Part shown: in pieces, positions 7,998 to 16,306 of the stretch
How positions within the stretch are numbered: position 1 is the first letter of the stretch
Layout: each line of letters opens with the position of its first letter
Origin: Streptomyces sp. NRRL F-5126
Lineage (GTDB): Bacteria > Actinomycetota > Actinomycetes > Streptomycetales > Streptomycetaceae
Length of the DNA stretch: 64,000 nt
Direction: 5' to 3'
Assembly: GCF_000721265.1 (NCBI RefSeq)
Contig: NZ_JOFZ01000005.1
Coordinates: 305,854 to 369,853 of the forward strand
Translations under genes and position numbers: made by a program
The notes under the pieces: generated by a model
What the model was told of the DNA's origin: nothing
Database searches by the model: none
The model's input: only the letters and a program-made list of their open reading frames with translations

Positions 7998-10757
7998 TCA
8001 GGCCGGGTGCGTTGCCGTGTGGGGAAGGGCCGGCTGTGGCGGGTGGTAGCCGGGCGGGAGTGGCTGCTCCGCCCAGATGATCTTGCCGTCGCGCGTGTAC
8101 CTGGTGCCCCAGCGCTCGGCGAGCTGCGCCACCAGGAACATGCCCCTGCCGCCCTCGTCGGTCGCGGCCGCATGACCGAGGTGCGGGGCCGTGCTGCTGG
8201 CGTCCGACACCTCGCTGATCAGCCGGCGGTCCAGCAGCAGCCGCACCGTGATCGGGCCGTCCGCGTACCGGATGGCGTTGGTGACGAGCTCGCTGAGGAT
8301 CAGCTCCGTGGTGAAGCCCGTCTCCCGCAGTCCCCACTGCGCGAGCTTCGCCGCCACGGCCGCACGCACCTCCGCGACGGCCGCCGGGTCGCTCGGCACC
8401 TCCCAGCGCGCCACCCGCCACGGCGGCACCGCACGCGTACTCGCCACGAGCAGCGCGGTGTCGTCCGCCGAGCGCCCCGGGAGGAGCGCGTCGAGCACCG
8501 TGGCGCACACCTCCTCGGGGCCGCCACGGGCGACGGCCAGCGTCCGGGCCAGGCGAGCCAGGCCCTCGTCGATGTCGCGTCCGCGCGCCTCCACCAGGCC
8601 GTCCGTGTACAGCACCAGCCGGCTGCCCTCCTCCACCACCACCTCGGCCGCCTCGAACGGCTGGCCGCCCACGCCGAGCGGTGGCCCCGCGGGCAGGTCG
8701 AGGAACCGCACCGCGCCGTCGGGACCGATCAGGGCGGGCGGCAGGTGCCCTGCGCGTGCCATCGTCAAGCGCCGCCCGACCGGGTCGTACACCGCGTACA
8801 GGCAGGTCGCGCCGATGATCCCCTCGTCGGAGTCGGGCGGCCCGCCCTCCTGGTCCATGCGGTCGGCGAGCTCGTCCATGTGGGCGAGAAGCTCGTCCGG
8901 CGGGAGGTCGAGCGCCGCGAACACGTGCACCGCCGTGCGCAACCGCCCCATGGTGACGGCCGCGTGCAACCCGTGCCCGACCACGTCGCCCACCACCAAC
9001 GCGACCCGCGCGCCCGGCAGTGGGATGACGTCGAACCAGTCACCTCCCACGCTCTCCTGGGCCGGCAGGTAGCGGTACGCCACGTCCAGCGCGCCCTGCT
9101 CCGGCAGGCGGTTCGGCAGCAGGCTGCGCTGGAGTGTCACGGCCATGCCGTGCTCCCTGGTGAACCTGCGGGCGTTGTCGATGCACACGGCGGCCCGCGC
9201 CGCGAGCTCCTCGGCCAGCGCCAGGTCGTCCGCTTCGAAGGCGCCGGACTCCTCGTACCGCCAGAACGTCGCCACGCCGAGCACCGTGTCACGCGCGTAC
9301 AAGGGGGCGGAGATCAGCGACGTGATCCCGAAGTCCATCACGCGGTCCGCGCGCTCGGGATCCTCCGCCCACCACTCGCCGGCACGCCGCAGATCGGGCT
9401 CCAGGACGGCGTGCCCGGAATCGATGCCCCGCAGCTGGGGTCCGCCGTCCGAGGGCCTGTGCCTTGCCCCGGTGGGGATGAGCGGATGGCCCTCCGTGAC
9501 GCCGGCGGCCGAGACGCGGCGGTACCACCTCGCCGTGCCCTCCTCGGGCTCCTCGCCGCTCAGTACCGTGTCGACGAGGTCGACGGTGGTGAAGTCGGCG
9601 AACTCGGGGACGGCCACCTCGCCCAGCTCCTCCGCCGTGCGCCGCACGTCCAGCGTCGTGCCGATGCCGATGCTCGCGTCGTACAGCAGCTTGAGCCGGC
9701 TGCTCGCCGCCTCGGCACGCCCCGCGAGGGCCTGCAGCTCCGTCGAGTCGCGCAGCGTCGCCACGCTGCCCGGCGGCCCGCCGTCCGTGCCGGTACGGCG
9801 CTGGTTGACGGCGAGTACCCGGCCGCCCACCAGGTGCACCTCGTCGCTGGCCGCCCTGTTGTCCGCGAGCAACTGCGCGATGGGCGGTGGCAGGCCGAGC
9901 CCGCGCACCGGCCTGCCCTGCGCGTCCTCCGGCAGGTCGAGCAGGCGCTGCGCCTCGTCGTTGGCGAGCAGCAGTGAGCCGTCGCCGTCCACGATCACCA
10001 CGCCCTCGCGGGCCGCGTGCAGGACCGCGTCGTGGTGCTCGTACATCCGGGTGATCTCGGCCGGGCCGAGGCCGTGGGTCTGGCGCAGCAGCCGTCTGCT
10101 GAGCAGGGCCGCGCCCGCGGTGATGACGGCGATGGCGGCGGCCGCCAGACCCAGCACGACAGGGATCTGGCGGTTGACCGTGTCGCTGACACTGCTCGTC
10201 CTGACACCGGCGCCCACCGCGCCCACCACCGAGCCGTTCGGGGCCTCGACGGGGACAAAGGCGCGGTACTGCGGGCCGAGCGCGCCGGTGGTCTTGGACT
10301 GGACCGTCTGCCCCGCGAGCAGCGGCGCCATGTCCTGGTCGCTCGGCTGCCCGATCAGGCCGGGCGTGGGCGACGTGAGCCGGACGCCTTGGCGGTCGAC
10401 CACGGTCAGGAAGTCGACATCCGCCCCCTGCATCGCGGCCGTCGCCTGGGGCTGCAGCTCGAGAGGCGCGTCACGCGACGTGATCGCCGCGGCGACCCCG
10501 GGGGAGTTGGCGAACCCCTCGGCGACGGACAGCGAGCGGTGCGCCGCGTCCTGAGCCTCCTCGTGCTGCAGCGTGAGCACCAGCAGCGTGCCGGACGCGA
10601 GCGCGACGAGGATCACCACGACGACCTGGAGGAAGAACATCTGGCCCACGACACTGCGCGGGCTCAGCAGCCGCCTGGCCTCCGCCCGGCCGCGCCGCCG
10701 CGCGCCCTCGGTCCGGCCGTGCGGCGAGGAGCGCGCCACGTGCCCATGTCGTGCCAT
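7998..10757 (-). CDS. Membrane sensor PP2C (SpoIIE-type) serine phosphatase with PAS, GAF and anti-sigma ATPase domains
   Basis: 919 aa. Membrane segments lie at ~40-62 and ~183-205 and enclose a CitA/DcuS-like extracytoplasmic sensor (~62-180). A PAS domain follows (~225-345), then GAF (~370-545), the PP2C/SpoIIE phosphatase (~575-770, GGDWFDVIPL and VVGDVVGHGLHAA metal-binding motifs), and a C-terminal HATPase_c domain of the RsbW type (~790-905, ELILSELVTNAIRYA, GGRGMFLVAQLAERWG). It probably dephosphorylates an anti-sigma antagonist and may phosphorylate it through the ATPase domain, linking an extracellular signal to sigma-factor release. It lies only 26 bp after the hydrolase gene, so it can be read as the last gene of the ferredoxin operon, but a perfect palindrome in that gap suggests its own control. 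Start ATG at 10757 has no strong ribosome site. Confidence 0.88.
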   Translation of the reverse strand: MARHGHVARSSPHGRTEGARRRGRAEARRLLSPRSVVGQMFFLQVVVVILVALASGTLLVLTLQHEEAQDAAHRSLSVAEGFANSPGVAAAITSRDAPLELQPQATAAMQGADVDFLTVVDRQGVRLTSPTPGLIGQPSDQDMAPLLAGQTVQSKTTGALGPQYRAFVPVEAPNGSVVGAVGAGVRTSSVSDTVNRQIPVVLGLAAAAIAVITAGAALLSRRLLRQTHGLGPAEITRMYEHHDAVLHAAREGVVIVDGDGSLLLANDEAQRLLDLPEDAQGRPVRGLGLPPPIAQLLADNRAASDEVHLVGGRVLAVNQRRTGTDGGPPGSVATLRDSTELQALAGRAEAASSRLKLLYDASIGIGTTLDVRRTAEELGEVAVPEFADFTTVDLVDTVLSGEEPEEGTARWYRRVSAAGVTEGHPLIPTGARHRPSDGGPQLRGIDSGHAVLEPDLRRAGEWWAEDPERADRVMDFGITSLISAPLYARDTVLGVATFWRYEESGAFEADDLALAEELAARAAVCIDNARRFTREHGMAVTLQRSLLPNRLPEQGALDVAYRYLPAQESVGGDWFDVIPLPGARVALVVGDVVGHGLHAAVTMGRLRTAVHVFAALDLPPDELLAHMDELADRMDQEGGPPDSDEGIIGATCLYAVYDPVGRRLTMARAGHLPPALIGPDGAVRFLDLPAGPPLGVGGQPFEAAEVVVEEGSRLVLYTDGLVEARGRDIDEGLARLARTLAVARGGPEEVCATVLDALLPGRSADDTALLVASTRAVPPWRVARWEVPSDPAAVAEVRAAVAAKLAQWGLRETGFTTELILSELVTNAIRYADGPITVRLLLDRRLISEVSDASSTAPHLGHAAATDEGGRGMFLVAQLAERWGTRYTRDGKIIWAEQPLPPGYHPPQPALPHTATHPA

Positions 10758-10768
10758 ATGTCATTTTT

Positions 10769-10780
10769 ACCCACGTGGGT
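10769..10780. promoter_or_regulatory. Perfect 12-bp palindrome before the sensor phosphatase gene
   Basis: ACCCACGTGGGT fills the gap between the alpha/beta-hydrolase stop and the phosphatase start, followed on the minus strand by the AT-rich TAAAAATGACAT. Likely an operator or promoter element for the phosphatase; the binding protein is unknown. Confidence 0.45.
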
Positions 10781-10783
10781 CGC

Positions 10784-11644
10784 CTATGCGCCGCGCCCGG
10801 CCTCCCGCAGGAACCGCAGCACCCGTGCGGGTGCGCTCTCCTCCGTCTGCTCCGCGACCGGCACGTCCCAGTACTCCGCGCCCGGCACGCACTCCTGGAG
10901 GTACCGCGCGGCCGACGGCGCGTGCGAGGTGTCCTGGCCCGGCACGATCAGCGCGGGGACGTCCAGCGCGAGCAGGTCCTCGGGCTCGGGGCCGGGCACG
11001 GTGTCCCGGTCGAACAGGTGGCGCGCGAGCCCCGTCACCGTCGTCGCGTACCGTTCCACGTCCATCGCCGCGTACCGCCGCGCGAACGCGTCGTCCGTCC
11101 GCAGCACCGATACCCAGGGACCCAGCCGCGGGTCGGCCGTGAACCCCGCCTCCGAGTCGCGCGCGAGCTCCACCACCGCCTTCAGGCCCTCGCCGCGCGC
11201 GTACGCCAGGTGCTCGACGAAGCGTGCGTGCTGCCGCATCCGGTACTTCACACCGCCCGCGGGGGAGTACAGCACCATGCTGAGCACCCGGCCGGGGTGC
11301 GCGACCGCGAACGAGGCCACCGTCGAGCACCCCACGCAGCCGCCCATCAGGTGCGCGCGCTCGATGCCCAGGTGGTCGAGGAGGCCGGCCCCCTGCGCCA
11401 CGTAGTGGGCCCACGACACGCGCTCCACCCGGCCGCCCGAGTGGCCCGACTCCCTGCGGTCGAACGTGACGCAGGTGTACGAGCGCGACAGGTGCTCAAG
11501 CAGGTTCAGCCGCCGGTATACGCCGACGGTGCGCCAGCTCTCCAGCGTCGAGTCGAAGCCGCCGGGCGAGAACATCAGCAGGGCCGGGCCCTGCCCGCTC
11601 ACCTCGTACCTGGTGCGCAGGCCGTCGATCTCCGTGACGGGCAT
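10784..11644 (-). CDS. Alpha/beta-fold hydrolase with cysteine in the nucleophile position
   Basis: 286 aa. FSPGGFDSTLESW forms the oxyanion region. The nucleophile elbow reads LMGGCVGCSTV, so the G-x-Nuc-x-G position is Cys rather than Ser, as in dienelactone hydrolases. The acid is probably Asp in ALIVPGQDTSH. The usual C-terminal P-x-x-x-H segment reads VPVAEQTEES, with no His. The protein may therefore use another His (TSHAPS) or be catalytically altered. Follows the PanB-like gene by 12 bp in the leftward ferredoxin operon. Possible C-C or ester/lactone hydrolysis in the pathway; substrate unknown. Confidence 0.75.
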   Translation of the reverse strand: MPVTEIDGLRTRYEVSGQGPALLMFSPGGFDSTLESWRTVGVYRRLNLLEHLSRSYTCVTFDRRESGHSGGRVERVSWAHYVAQGAGLLDHLGIERAHLMGGCVGCSTVASFAVAHPGRVLSMVLYSPAGGVKYRMRQHARFVEHLAYARGEGLKAVVELARDSEAGFTADPRLGPWVSVLRTDDAFARRYAAMDVERYATTVTGLARHLFDRDTVPGPEPEDLLALDVPALIVPGQDTSHAPSAARYLQECVPGAEYWDVPVAEQTEESAPARVLRFLREAGRGA

Positions 11645-11656
11645 GGCCCGCTCCTC

Positions 11657-12493
11657 TCAGTTTCCCGGCGGCGGCACGGGGATGCCGCCCGCCACCTGCC
11701 GTGCCGCGCGCACGTCGGCCGCGTAGGCGCTGATCGCGTCCAGCGTGGTCCGCGCGACGTTCGCGTAGGTGTCGGGCGGGTCGTCCACGGCCGACGCCGC
11801 GTACCCGATCGCCGCATGCGCCATCCGCATGCGCCCGTCGAGCCACGGGCCGCCGCCGAAGCCGCCGACCACGGGGACGGACACCGCGCCGGCCACGGCG
11901 GCGCCGGCCACCGGGCCCGAGTTGGTGAAGTTCAGCAGTACCGCGCCCGCTTCCTCCAGGCGCCTTGCCTCCGCCACCATGGCGTCCTTCATCGCCTCGG
12001 GCACCGCGTCGGCGGCCGAGGGGACCGACTTGTACTCGACGCCGTAGCGCAGCGCGGTCTGCGGTGTGATGCCGAACTGCGCGAACACCGGGATGCCGGC
12101 CCGGGTGATCGCGGTGACCGCCTCGGGGAAGTCGGACGCCGCGTCGACCTTCACCATGTCGGCGCCCGCCTCCTTCACGAAGCGGATGGCCGCGCGCACC
12201 GCGCTGTCCGTGCCCTCCTGCAGCGGCCCGAACGGGAAGTCCACGCTGACCAGGGCCCGGCGCACGCCGCGGCGCACCGCCTGCGCGACCGTCACCATCT
12301 GGTCCATCGTGATCTCGAAGGGGTTGGCCTGCCCCCACAGGTTCACCCCGACCGTGTCGCCGACCGACACGATCTCCACGCCCGCGCGGTCCACGATCCG
12401 CGCGATCTGATAGTCCCACGCGACGACGCCGACGATCTTGCGGCCGTCGTCCTTCATCCGCTGGAGCGTGCCCGTGGTGACCTTCTCGGCCAT
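11657..12493 (-). CDS. PanB-like (ketopantoate hydroxymethyltransferase family) protein with changed active site
   Basis: 278 aa with the PanB (beta/alpha)8 order: VAWDYQIARIVDRAGVEIV, SVGDTVGV, QAVRRGV, VSVDFPFG, GADMVKVD, FGITPQ. Relative to E. coli PanB (remembered alignment), the Mg ligands D45 and D84 and K112 are kept, but E114 is Asp, H136 (GHLGLTPQ) is Gln (AQFGITPQ) and the catalytic E181 (LVLECVP) is Asn (LLNFTNSGP). Pantothenate synthesis is therefore unlikely; an aldol, retro-aldol or lyase reaction on a pathway intermediate is more plausible (inference). Lies between the FtsZ-like and hydrolase genes in the ferredoxin operon. Confidence 0.7.
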   Translation of the reverse strand: MAEKVTTGTLQRMKDDGRKIVGVVAWDYQIARIVDRAGVEIVSVGDTVGVNLWGQANPFEITMDQMVTVAQAVRRGVRRALVSVDFPFGPLQEGTDSAVRAAIRFVKEAGADMVKVDAASDFPEAVTAITRAGIPVFAQFGITPQTALRYGVEYKSVPSAADAVPEAMKDAMVAEARRLEEAGAVLLNFTNSGPVAGAAVAGAVSVPVVGGFGGGPWLDGRMRMAHAAIGYAASAVDDPPDTYANVARTTLDAISAYAADVRAARQVAGGIPVPPPGN

Positions 12494-12569
12494 GGTGGCC
12501 GCACCGCCTCTCCTCGTGTGCCGTCCGCGTCCTCTGTACGGTCGCGTCCTCGTGTGCCCTACGCGCCGC

Positions 12570-13112
12570 TCAGACGCGCAGCGCGGTGAGCAGTTCGAGG
12601 ACGTCGCTCTCGTCGGCCGACGGCAGCAGTACCCGCGCGTACGGCCGCAGCGCCGCGACCGCGTCCTGCGCCTCGTAGTCGATGCCCAGTACCAGGCCCG
12701 CCGTCGTGATGCCGCGCTCCCAGCAGGTCCTGCCGATCGCCGCCGCGTACGCCTCGCCCGAATCCTCCGTCGCCAGCACGACCACCACGTCGGTTCCGGT
12801 CAGCACCTGCCGCAGGGGCGCCGGCACGCCGTCGAGCCTGCGCAGCACCGGGTCGAGCGGGTCGCCGCCCTCGCACGCGTAGAACCTGGCGTGTGCCCAC
12901 TGGCGCCCCGCGACCCGTCGTGCGACGGCGACCGCGCGCTCGTCCAGCGCGACGACGCGCGCCGCACGCGCCGGCACGATCGGCCGGTCGATGCGGAAGC
13001 GCGACTCGTACGCCGACGTCGCCCGCGCGCACTCGCTGAGCTGCTGCCGCGCCTCCTGCTGCCGCTGCTCCGCCGGGGGCGGGGGCGCCTGACTCGTCCT
13101 GGCCACCGTCAC
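12570..13112 (-). CDS. Short FtsZ/tubulin-like Rossmann protein of unknown function
   Basis: 180 aa from a GTG at 13112 whose GTGA overlaps the Rieske gene stop, so the two are translationally coupled. After a Gln/Ala-rich helical start (PPPPAEQRQQEARQQL), the segment LTGTDVVVVLATEDSGEAY..AIGRTCWERGITTAGLVLG follows the pattern of the FtsZ nucleotide-binding half (xADxVFVxAGxGGGTGTGAAPxxAxxAxxxGxxTxxVVT), but the glycine-rich GGGTGTG loop is lost. The C-terminal FtsZ domain is absent. It cannot be a cell-division polymer. It could be a scaffold or small regulatory subunit for the Rieske or PanB-like proteins. The homology is by eye only. Confidence 0.55.
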   Translation of the reverse strand: MTVARTSQAPPPPAEQRQQEARQQLSECARATSAYESRFRIDRPIVPARAARVVALDERAVAVARRVAGRQWAHARFYACEGGDPLDPVLRRLDGVPAPLRQVLTGTDVVVVLATEDSGEAYAAAIGRTCWERGITTAGLVLGIDYEAQDAVAALRPYARVLLPSADESDVLELLTALRV

Positions 13113-14395
13113 ACCGTCGTCTGACGCACGCCGGGCTGGACGGTCACCGCGTCGCGGCACGCTTCGAGGAACGACTCCGCCTGCGGCAGGACGATCGCCG
13201 CGGAGCGCACCTTGTGGTGCTCGGGATCGACGCCGGGGGGCGTGACCCCCTCGTCGCGCAGCGCGAGCGCCGCCTTCCGGAGCTTCTGGCGGGCCTTGAT
13301 GATGCCGCTGTCCGCGGGCACCAGGCGCTCCTTGGCGCGGTCGACGACCGGCCCCATCGATTCCTGGAGCGACGCGTCCTGCATGGCGATGCCCGCGACA
13401 CCCGAGTACGTCTCGCCGCGCTTTTGCGCCTCGCGGTCGATGAGGTAGTCGTTGTCCATGTTGGCTGCGGGCCGGTAGGTGCCGGGGATGTTCTTGCTGT
13501 GCACGCCGTGTCCGTCGACCATCGCCTGGCGCTCCGCCGCGGTCAGCGCGCGCACCGGGTGGTAGTCGAACGAGTAGGCCCAGCAGTTCTCGTCGTCGAT
13601 CGGCACCCAGAAGTGGCCGTGCACCGGGTGGTCGCCGCGCGGCGGCACCATCGTGAAGTTGGGCATGACCCACGGTGTGATGCGCCAGTAGTACGCGCCG
13701 TCCTCCGCGTTGCGCCGTGCTCCCACGAACAGCCCGCCCTCGGTGTCCGCGACCTCGAAGAAGGGCTTCGTGTCCTTCATGTTGTACTCGTTGCCCTTGG
13801 CACCCTTGAACAGCGGGTCGGTCTTCAACCCGCCCGAGTGCAGGAACGTCACATGGCTGGAGTCGATGCCGCCCTCGAACGCCTGCAGCCAGTTGCACTG
13901 CTGCCAGCGCTTGGAGGTGTACGTCTGCTCCGCAGGCACCTGCGCGAACTCGTACTCGGGCAGCGGCGGCGTCTTCGCCGGGTCCCCCATGTACGTCCAC
14001 AGCACGTCGCCGATCCTGACCAGCGGGTACGAGGTGAGCTTCACGTTCTGGCAGAAGCTGCTGTTGTCCGCCTCCGAAGGCACCTCGACGCACTGTCCCG
14101 TCACGTCGTACTTCCAGCCGTGGTACGGGCAGCGCAGCCCGGAGCCCTCGTTGCGGCCGAACCAGAGCGAGGCGCCGCGGTGCGCGCAGAACTCGTCGAC
14201 GAGACCGTACCGTCCCTCGCTGTCACGGAAGGCGACCATGCGCTCGGACAGGAGCTTCACGCGGACCGGCGGGCAGTCGTCCTCGGGCAGTTCCTCGGCG
14301 AGCATCGCCGGCATCCAGTACTGCCGGAACATCTCGCCCATCGCGGTCCCCGGGCCGGTCTGCGTGAGGAGCTCGTTGATGTCTTTTCTGAGCAC
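13109..14395 (-). CDS. Rieske non-haem iron oxygenase, large subunit (phthalate 4,5-dioxygenase type)
   Basis: 428 aa from the GTG at 14395, preceded by GAAAGGGAAAC. The Rieske [2Fe-2S] site is C-x-H-x17-C-x2-H (CAHRG...RCPYHGW). The mononuclear iron site is EGGIDSSHVTFLHSG, with a later Asp (YLIDREAQKRG). The sequence CNWLQAFEGGIDSSH is typical of the phthalate 4,5-dioxygenase/PobA branch, whose members are single-component oxygenases fed by separate electron carriers. Here the ferredoxin gene lies 72 bp upstream and a FAD ferredoxin reductase at 18361-19641 completes the chain. It probably starts the pathway by mono- or dihydroxylating, or O-demethylating, an aromatic acid. Confidence 0.85.
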   Translation of the reverse strand: MLRKDINELLTQTGPGTAMGEMFRQYWMPAMLAEELPEDDCPPVRVKLLSERMVAFRDSEGRYGLVDEFCAHRGASLWFGRNEGSGLRCPYHGWKYDVTGQCVEVPSEADNSSFCQNVKLTSYPLVRIGDVLWTYMGDPAKTPPLPEYEFAQVPAEQTYTSKRWQQCNWLQAFEGGIDSSHVTFLHSGGLKTDPLFKGAKGNEYNMKDTKPFFEVADTEGGLFVGARRNAEDGAYYWRITPWVMPNFTMVPPRGDHPVHGHFWVPIDDENCWAYSFDYHPVRALTAAERQAMVDGHGVHSKNIPGTYRPAANMDNDYLIDREAQKRGETYSGVAGIAMQDASLQESMGPVVDRAKERLVPADSGIIKARQKLRKAALALRDEGVTPPGVDPEHHKVRSAAIVLPQAESFLEACRDAVTVQPGVRQTTV

Positions 14396-14467
14396 GGCCG
14401 TTTCCCTTTCACGTGATGGCCCGCCACCTGTGTGGCGGCAACCCTGCATTGGTGCGCGGCACAGCCG

Positions 14468-14791
14468 TCAGGGCTGGTCCGGAGGGATCTCGACGGCCAG
14501 CCCGTCCAGCTCCTGCGTGACGCGGATCTGGCACGACAGGCGGCTCGTGCCGCGCCGCTCGGACACCGCCATGTCGAGGAGGTCGTCCTCCATGTCCCCG
14601 GGGCCTCCCACAAGGTGGGCGAACTCCTCGCCCACGTACACGTGGCAGGTCGCGCAGGAGCAGTTGCCACCGCACTCCGCGACGATCCCGGGGACCCCGT
14701 TCTTGACCGCCGCTGCCATGACGGATTCACCGACCGTCGCATCGACCGTGTACACACGGCCTGAGCTGTCGGTATAGGTCACCTTGGACAA
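14468..14791 (-). CDS. [2Fe-2S] ferredoxin, adrenodoxin/putidaredoxin type
   Basis: 107 aa. Cluster ligands C-x5-C-x2-C in AECGGNCSCATCHVYV plus the distant Cys in LSCQIRV. The TTG at 14791 (MSKVTYTDSSG after ACGAGGGATC) matches the usual family start; a GTG three codons on is the alternative. Transfers electrons from the FAD reductase at 18361 to the Rieske oxygenase directly downstream. First gene of the leftward operon ferredoxin, Rieske, FtsZ-like, PanB-like, hydrolase and possibly the sensor phosphatase. The promoter and the 19-bp motif lie at 14863-14902. Confidence 0.88.
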   Translation of the reverse strand: MSKVTYTDSSGRVYTVDATVGESVMAAAVKNGVPGIVAECGGNCSCATCHVYVGEEFAHLVGGPGDMEDDLLDMAVSERRGTSRLSCQIRVTQELDGLAVEIPPDQP

Positions 14792-14862
14792 GATCCCTCG
14801 TGTCCTCTCGCTCGGTCGTCCCCCTGCGTGGCGGGACGCGCGGCCTCGCCGTGCGGGGCCGT

Positions 14863-14902
14863 TGGTATGTCCATTAGACCAGACGCCTGCGCGACTCCAC
14901 AA
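14863..14902 (-). promoter_or_regulatory. Promoter of the ferredoxin operon with island operator, site 2
   Basis: On the minus strand, -35 TTGTGG (14902-14897), an 18-bp spacer and -10 TCTAAT (14878-14873). The 19-bp motif TGGTCTAATGGACATACCA occupies 14881-14863 and covers the -10 box and probable start point, the layout expected for repression. Outer arms are TGGT/ACCA. Confidence 0.6.
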
Positions 14903-14930
14903 GCGGCCGTCGGTGGACGCACGGGCGCCG

Positions 14931-14967
14931 TTGACAGGCCGAAAACCCTGGCCTTAGGGTCCTACCA
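14931..14967 (+). promoter_or_regulatory. Promoter of the first bicupin gene with island operator, site 3
   Basis: A consensus -35 TTGACA (14931-14936) is followed after 18 bp by TAGGGT (14955-14960). The 19-bp motif TGGCCTTAGGGTCCTACCA (14949-14967) overlaps the -10 box. It is divergent from the ferredoxin promoter 50 bp away, so one regulator could silence both. Confidence 0.62.
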
Positions 14968-15099
14968 ATGCGCCGCCGTGGCACCCCCACCGGAGAAAAA
15001 GATCCGGCGAGGTGCAGAGGAAAGGTCCGCAAGGGACCGTCCCGCGGCGCCGCCGGCCCCCTCTCGCGGGGCCCGGTACGACGACAGGGAGGGCCCCGC

Positions 15100-16215
15100 A
15101 TGGCCAAGGACGCGATCGTCAACGACACCCTGGCGGCGAAGTTCGCCACCGAGAAGGACTCCCCCTACACACGCTGGGTCGCGGCCGAGGGCCTCGACAT
15201 CATCGCCGCGCACTACGTGCCCGACCTGCGCACCGTGGAGCTCAAGGACTGGGAGCGCAGGGGCGGCCGTGGCGTCTTCATCAACCACGAGGCCACGCGC
15301 ACGTCCAACGACTGCTACGTGTGCGAGATCCCCGCCGGCGGCAAGCTCGCCCCCCAGCGGCAGCTGTTCGAGGAGATGATCCTCGTCCTGGACGGCCAGG
15401 GCTCCACCAAGGTGTGGAACGACGAGGGCGCCGAGGTCACCTTCGAGTGGGGGACGGGATCGCTCTTCGCGATCCCGCTCAACGCACACCACCAGCACTT
15501 CAACGGCTCGGGGCGGAAGGCGGCCCGGTTCGTCTCCTCGACGAACATGCCGCCCATCATCAACCTCTACGACGACGCGGACTTCGTCTTCGGCACCGAG
15601 AAGGACTTCCCGAGCCGCTTCAACGGCGAGCCCGACTACTTCTCGCCCAAGGGCGAGCAGAAGGGCCTGCTGCTCGACACCAACTTCGTCGCCGACGCGG
15701 CCAACCTGCCGCTGATCGAGGCGAAGGAGCGTGGTGCGGGCGGCGGCCACATCCGCTTCAACATGGCGCGCGGCTCGATGAACAGCCACATCTCGCAGTT
15801 CCCCGTCGGCACCTACAAGAAGGGCCACAGGCACGGCCCCGGCGCGCACGTGATCATGCTCTCCGGCACCGGCTACAGCCTGATGTGGCCCGAGGGCGAG
15901 GAGCCCAAGCGCTACGAGTGGGGCCCCGGCACCCTGATCGTGCCGCCCAACATGTGGTTCCACCAGCACTTCAACACGGGCGAGGAGCCCGGCCGCTACC
16001 TCGCGTTCAAGCACGAGGTGGTCTCCGTGCGCAACGCGCAGGGTGTGCCCAAGGCGTGGATCAGCATGCGCATCGGCGGCGACCAGATCGACTACGCGGA
16101 CGAGTCGCCCGTCGTGCGCGACATGTTCCGCGAGGAACTCGCCAAGATCGGCATGAAGCCGCAGATGGACGAGGTCTACGAGTCCGAGATCCCGAACCTG
16201 CCGCCCAAGCCGTGA
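15100..16215 (+). CDS. Bicupin protein 1 (possible aromatic-ring dioxygenase or EutA-associated cupin)
   Basis: 371 aa from the ATG at 15100 after AGGGAGGG; cytoplasmic. Two cupin domains. In the first (~70-150) the usual His ligands of motif 1 are replaced (APQRQLFEEMILVLDGQG) though NAHHQHFN remains. In the second (~225-320), GHRHGPGAHVIMLSGTG and MWFHQHFN keep a likely His metal site, with His where Glu is normal. Bicupins of the gentisate 1,2-dioxygenase superfamily cleave aromatic rings; cupins next to eutA are often named ethanolamine ammonia-lyase activating proteins on context alone. Regulated from the promoter and operator at 14931-14967; cotranscribed with the EutA-like gene. Its reaction is unknown. 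Confidence 0.7.
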   Translation: MAKDAIVNDTLAAKFATEKDSPYTRWVAAEGLDIIAAHYVPDLRTVELKDWERRGGRGVFINHEATRTSNDCYVCEIPAGGKLAPQRQLFEEMILVLDGQGSTKVWNDEGAEVTFEWGTGSLFAIPLNAHHQHFNGSGRKAARFVSSTNMPPIINLYDDADFVFGTEKDFPSRFNGEPDYFSPKGEQKGLLLDTNFVADAANLPLIEAKERGAGGGHIRFNMARGSMNSHISQFPVGTYKKGHRHGPGAHVIMLSGTGYSLMWPEGEEPKRYEWGPGTLIVPPNMWFHQHFNTGEEPGRYLAFKHEVVSVRNAQGVPKAWISMRIGGDQIDYADESPVVRDMFREELAKIGMKPQMDEVYESEIPNLPPKP

Positions 16216-16250
16216 CCGCAAGCGCCGAGTCCTGAGCGCCCGACCCTGTT

Positions 16251-16288
16251 CCGTGCGGCCCGTCCGGCGACTCCGGCGGGCCGCACGG
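16251..16288 (+). terminator. Strong intercistronic hairpin between bicupin 1 and the EutA-like gene
   Basis: CCGTGCGGCCCG (16251-16262) pairs with CGGGCCGCACGG (16277-16288), a 12-bp stem with a further CCGG/CCGG pairing inside. No T tract. It ends 18 bp before the EutA start and may attenuate or stabilise the transcript. Confidence 0.45.
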
Positions 16289-16306
16289 CGTGTGAGGAGT
16301 ACGTAC

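Noticed and set aside
7611..9977. Rightward 788-codon frame across the sensor phosphatase
   Set aside because: Composition is low-complexity Arg/His/Ala; the leftward frame contains complete PP2C, GAF and ATPase motifs.
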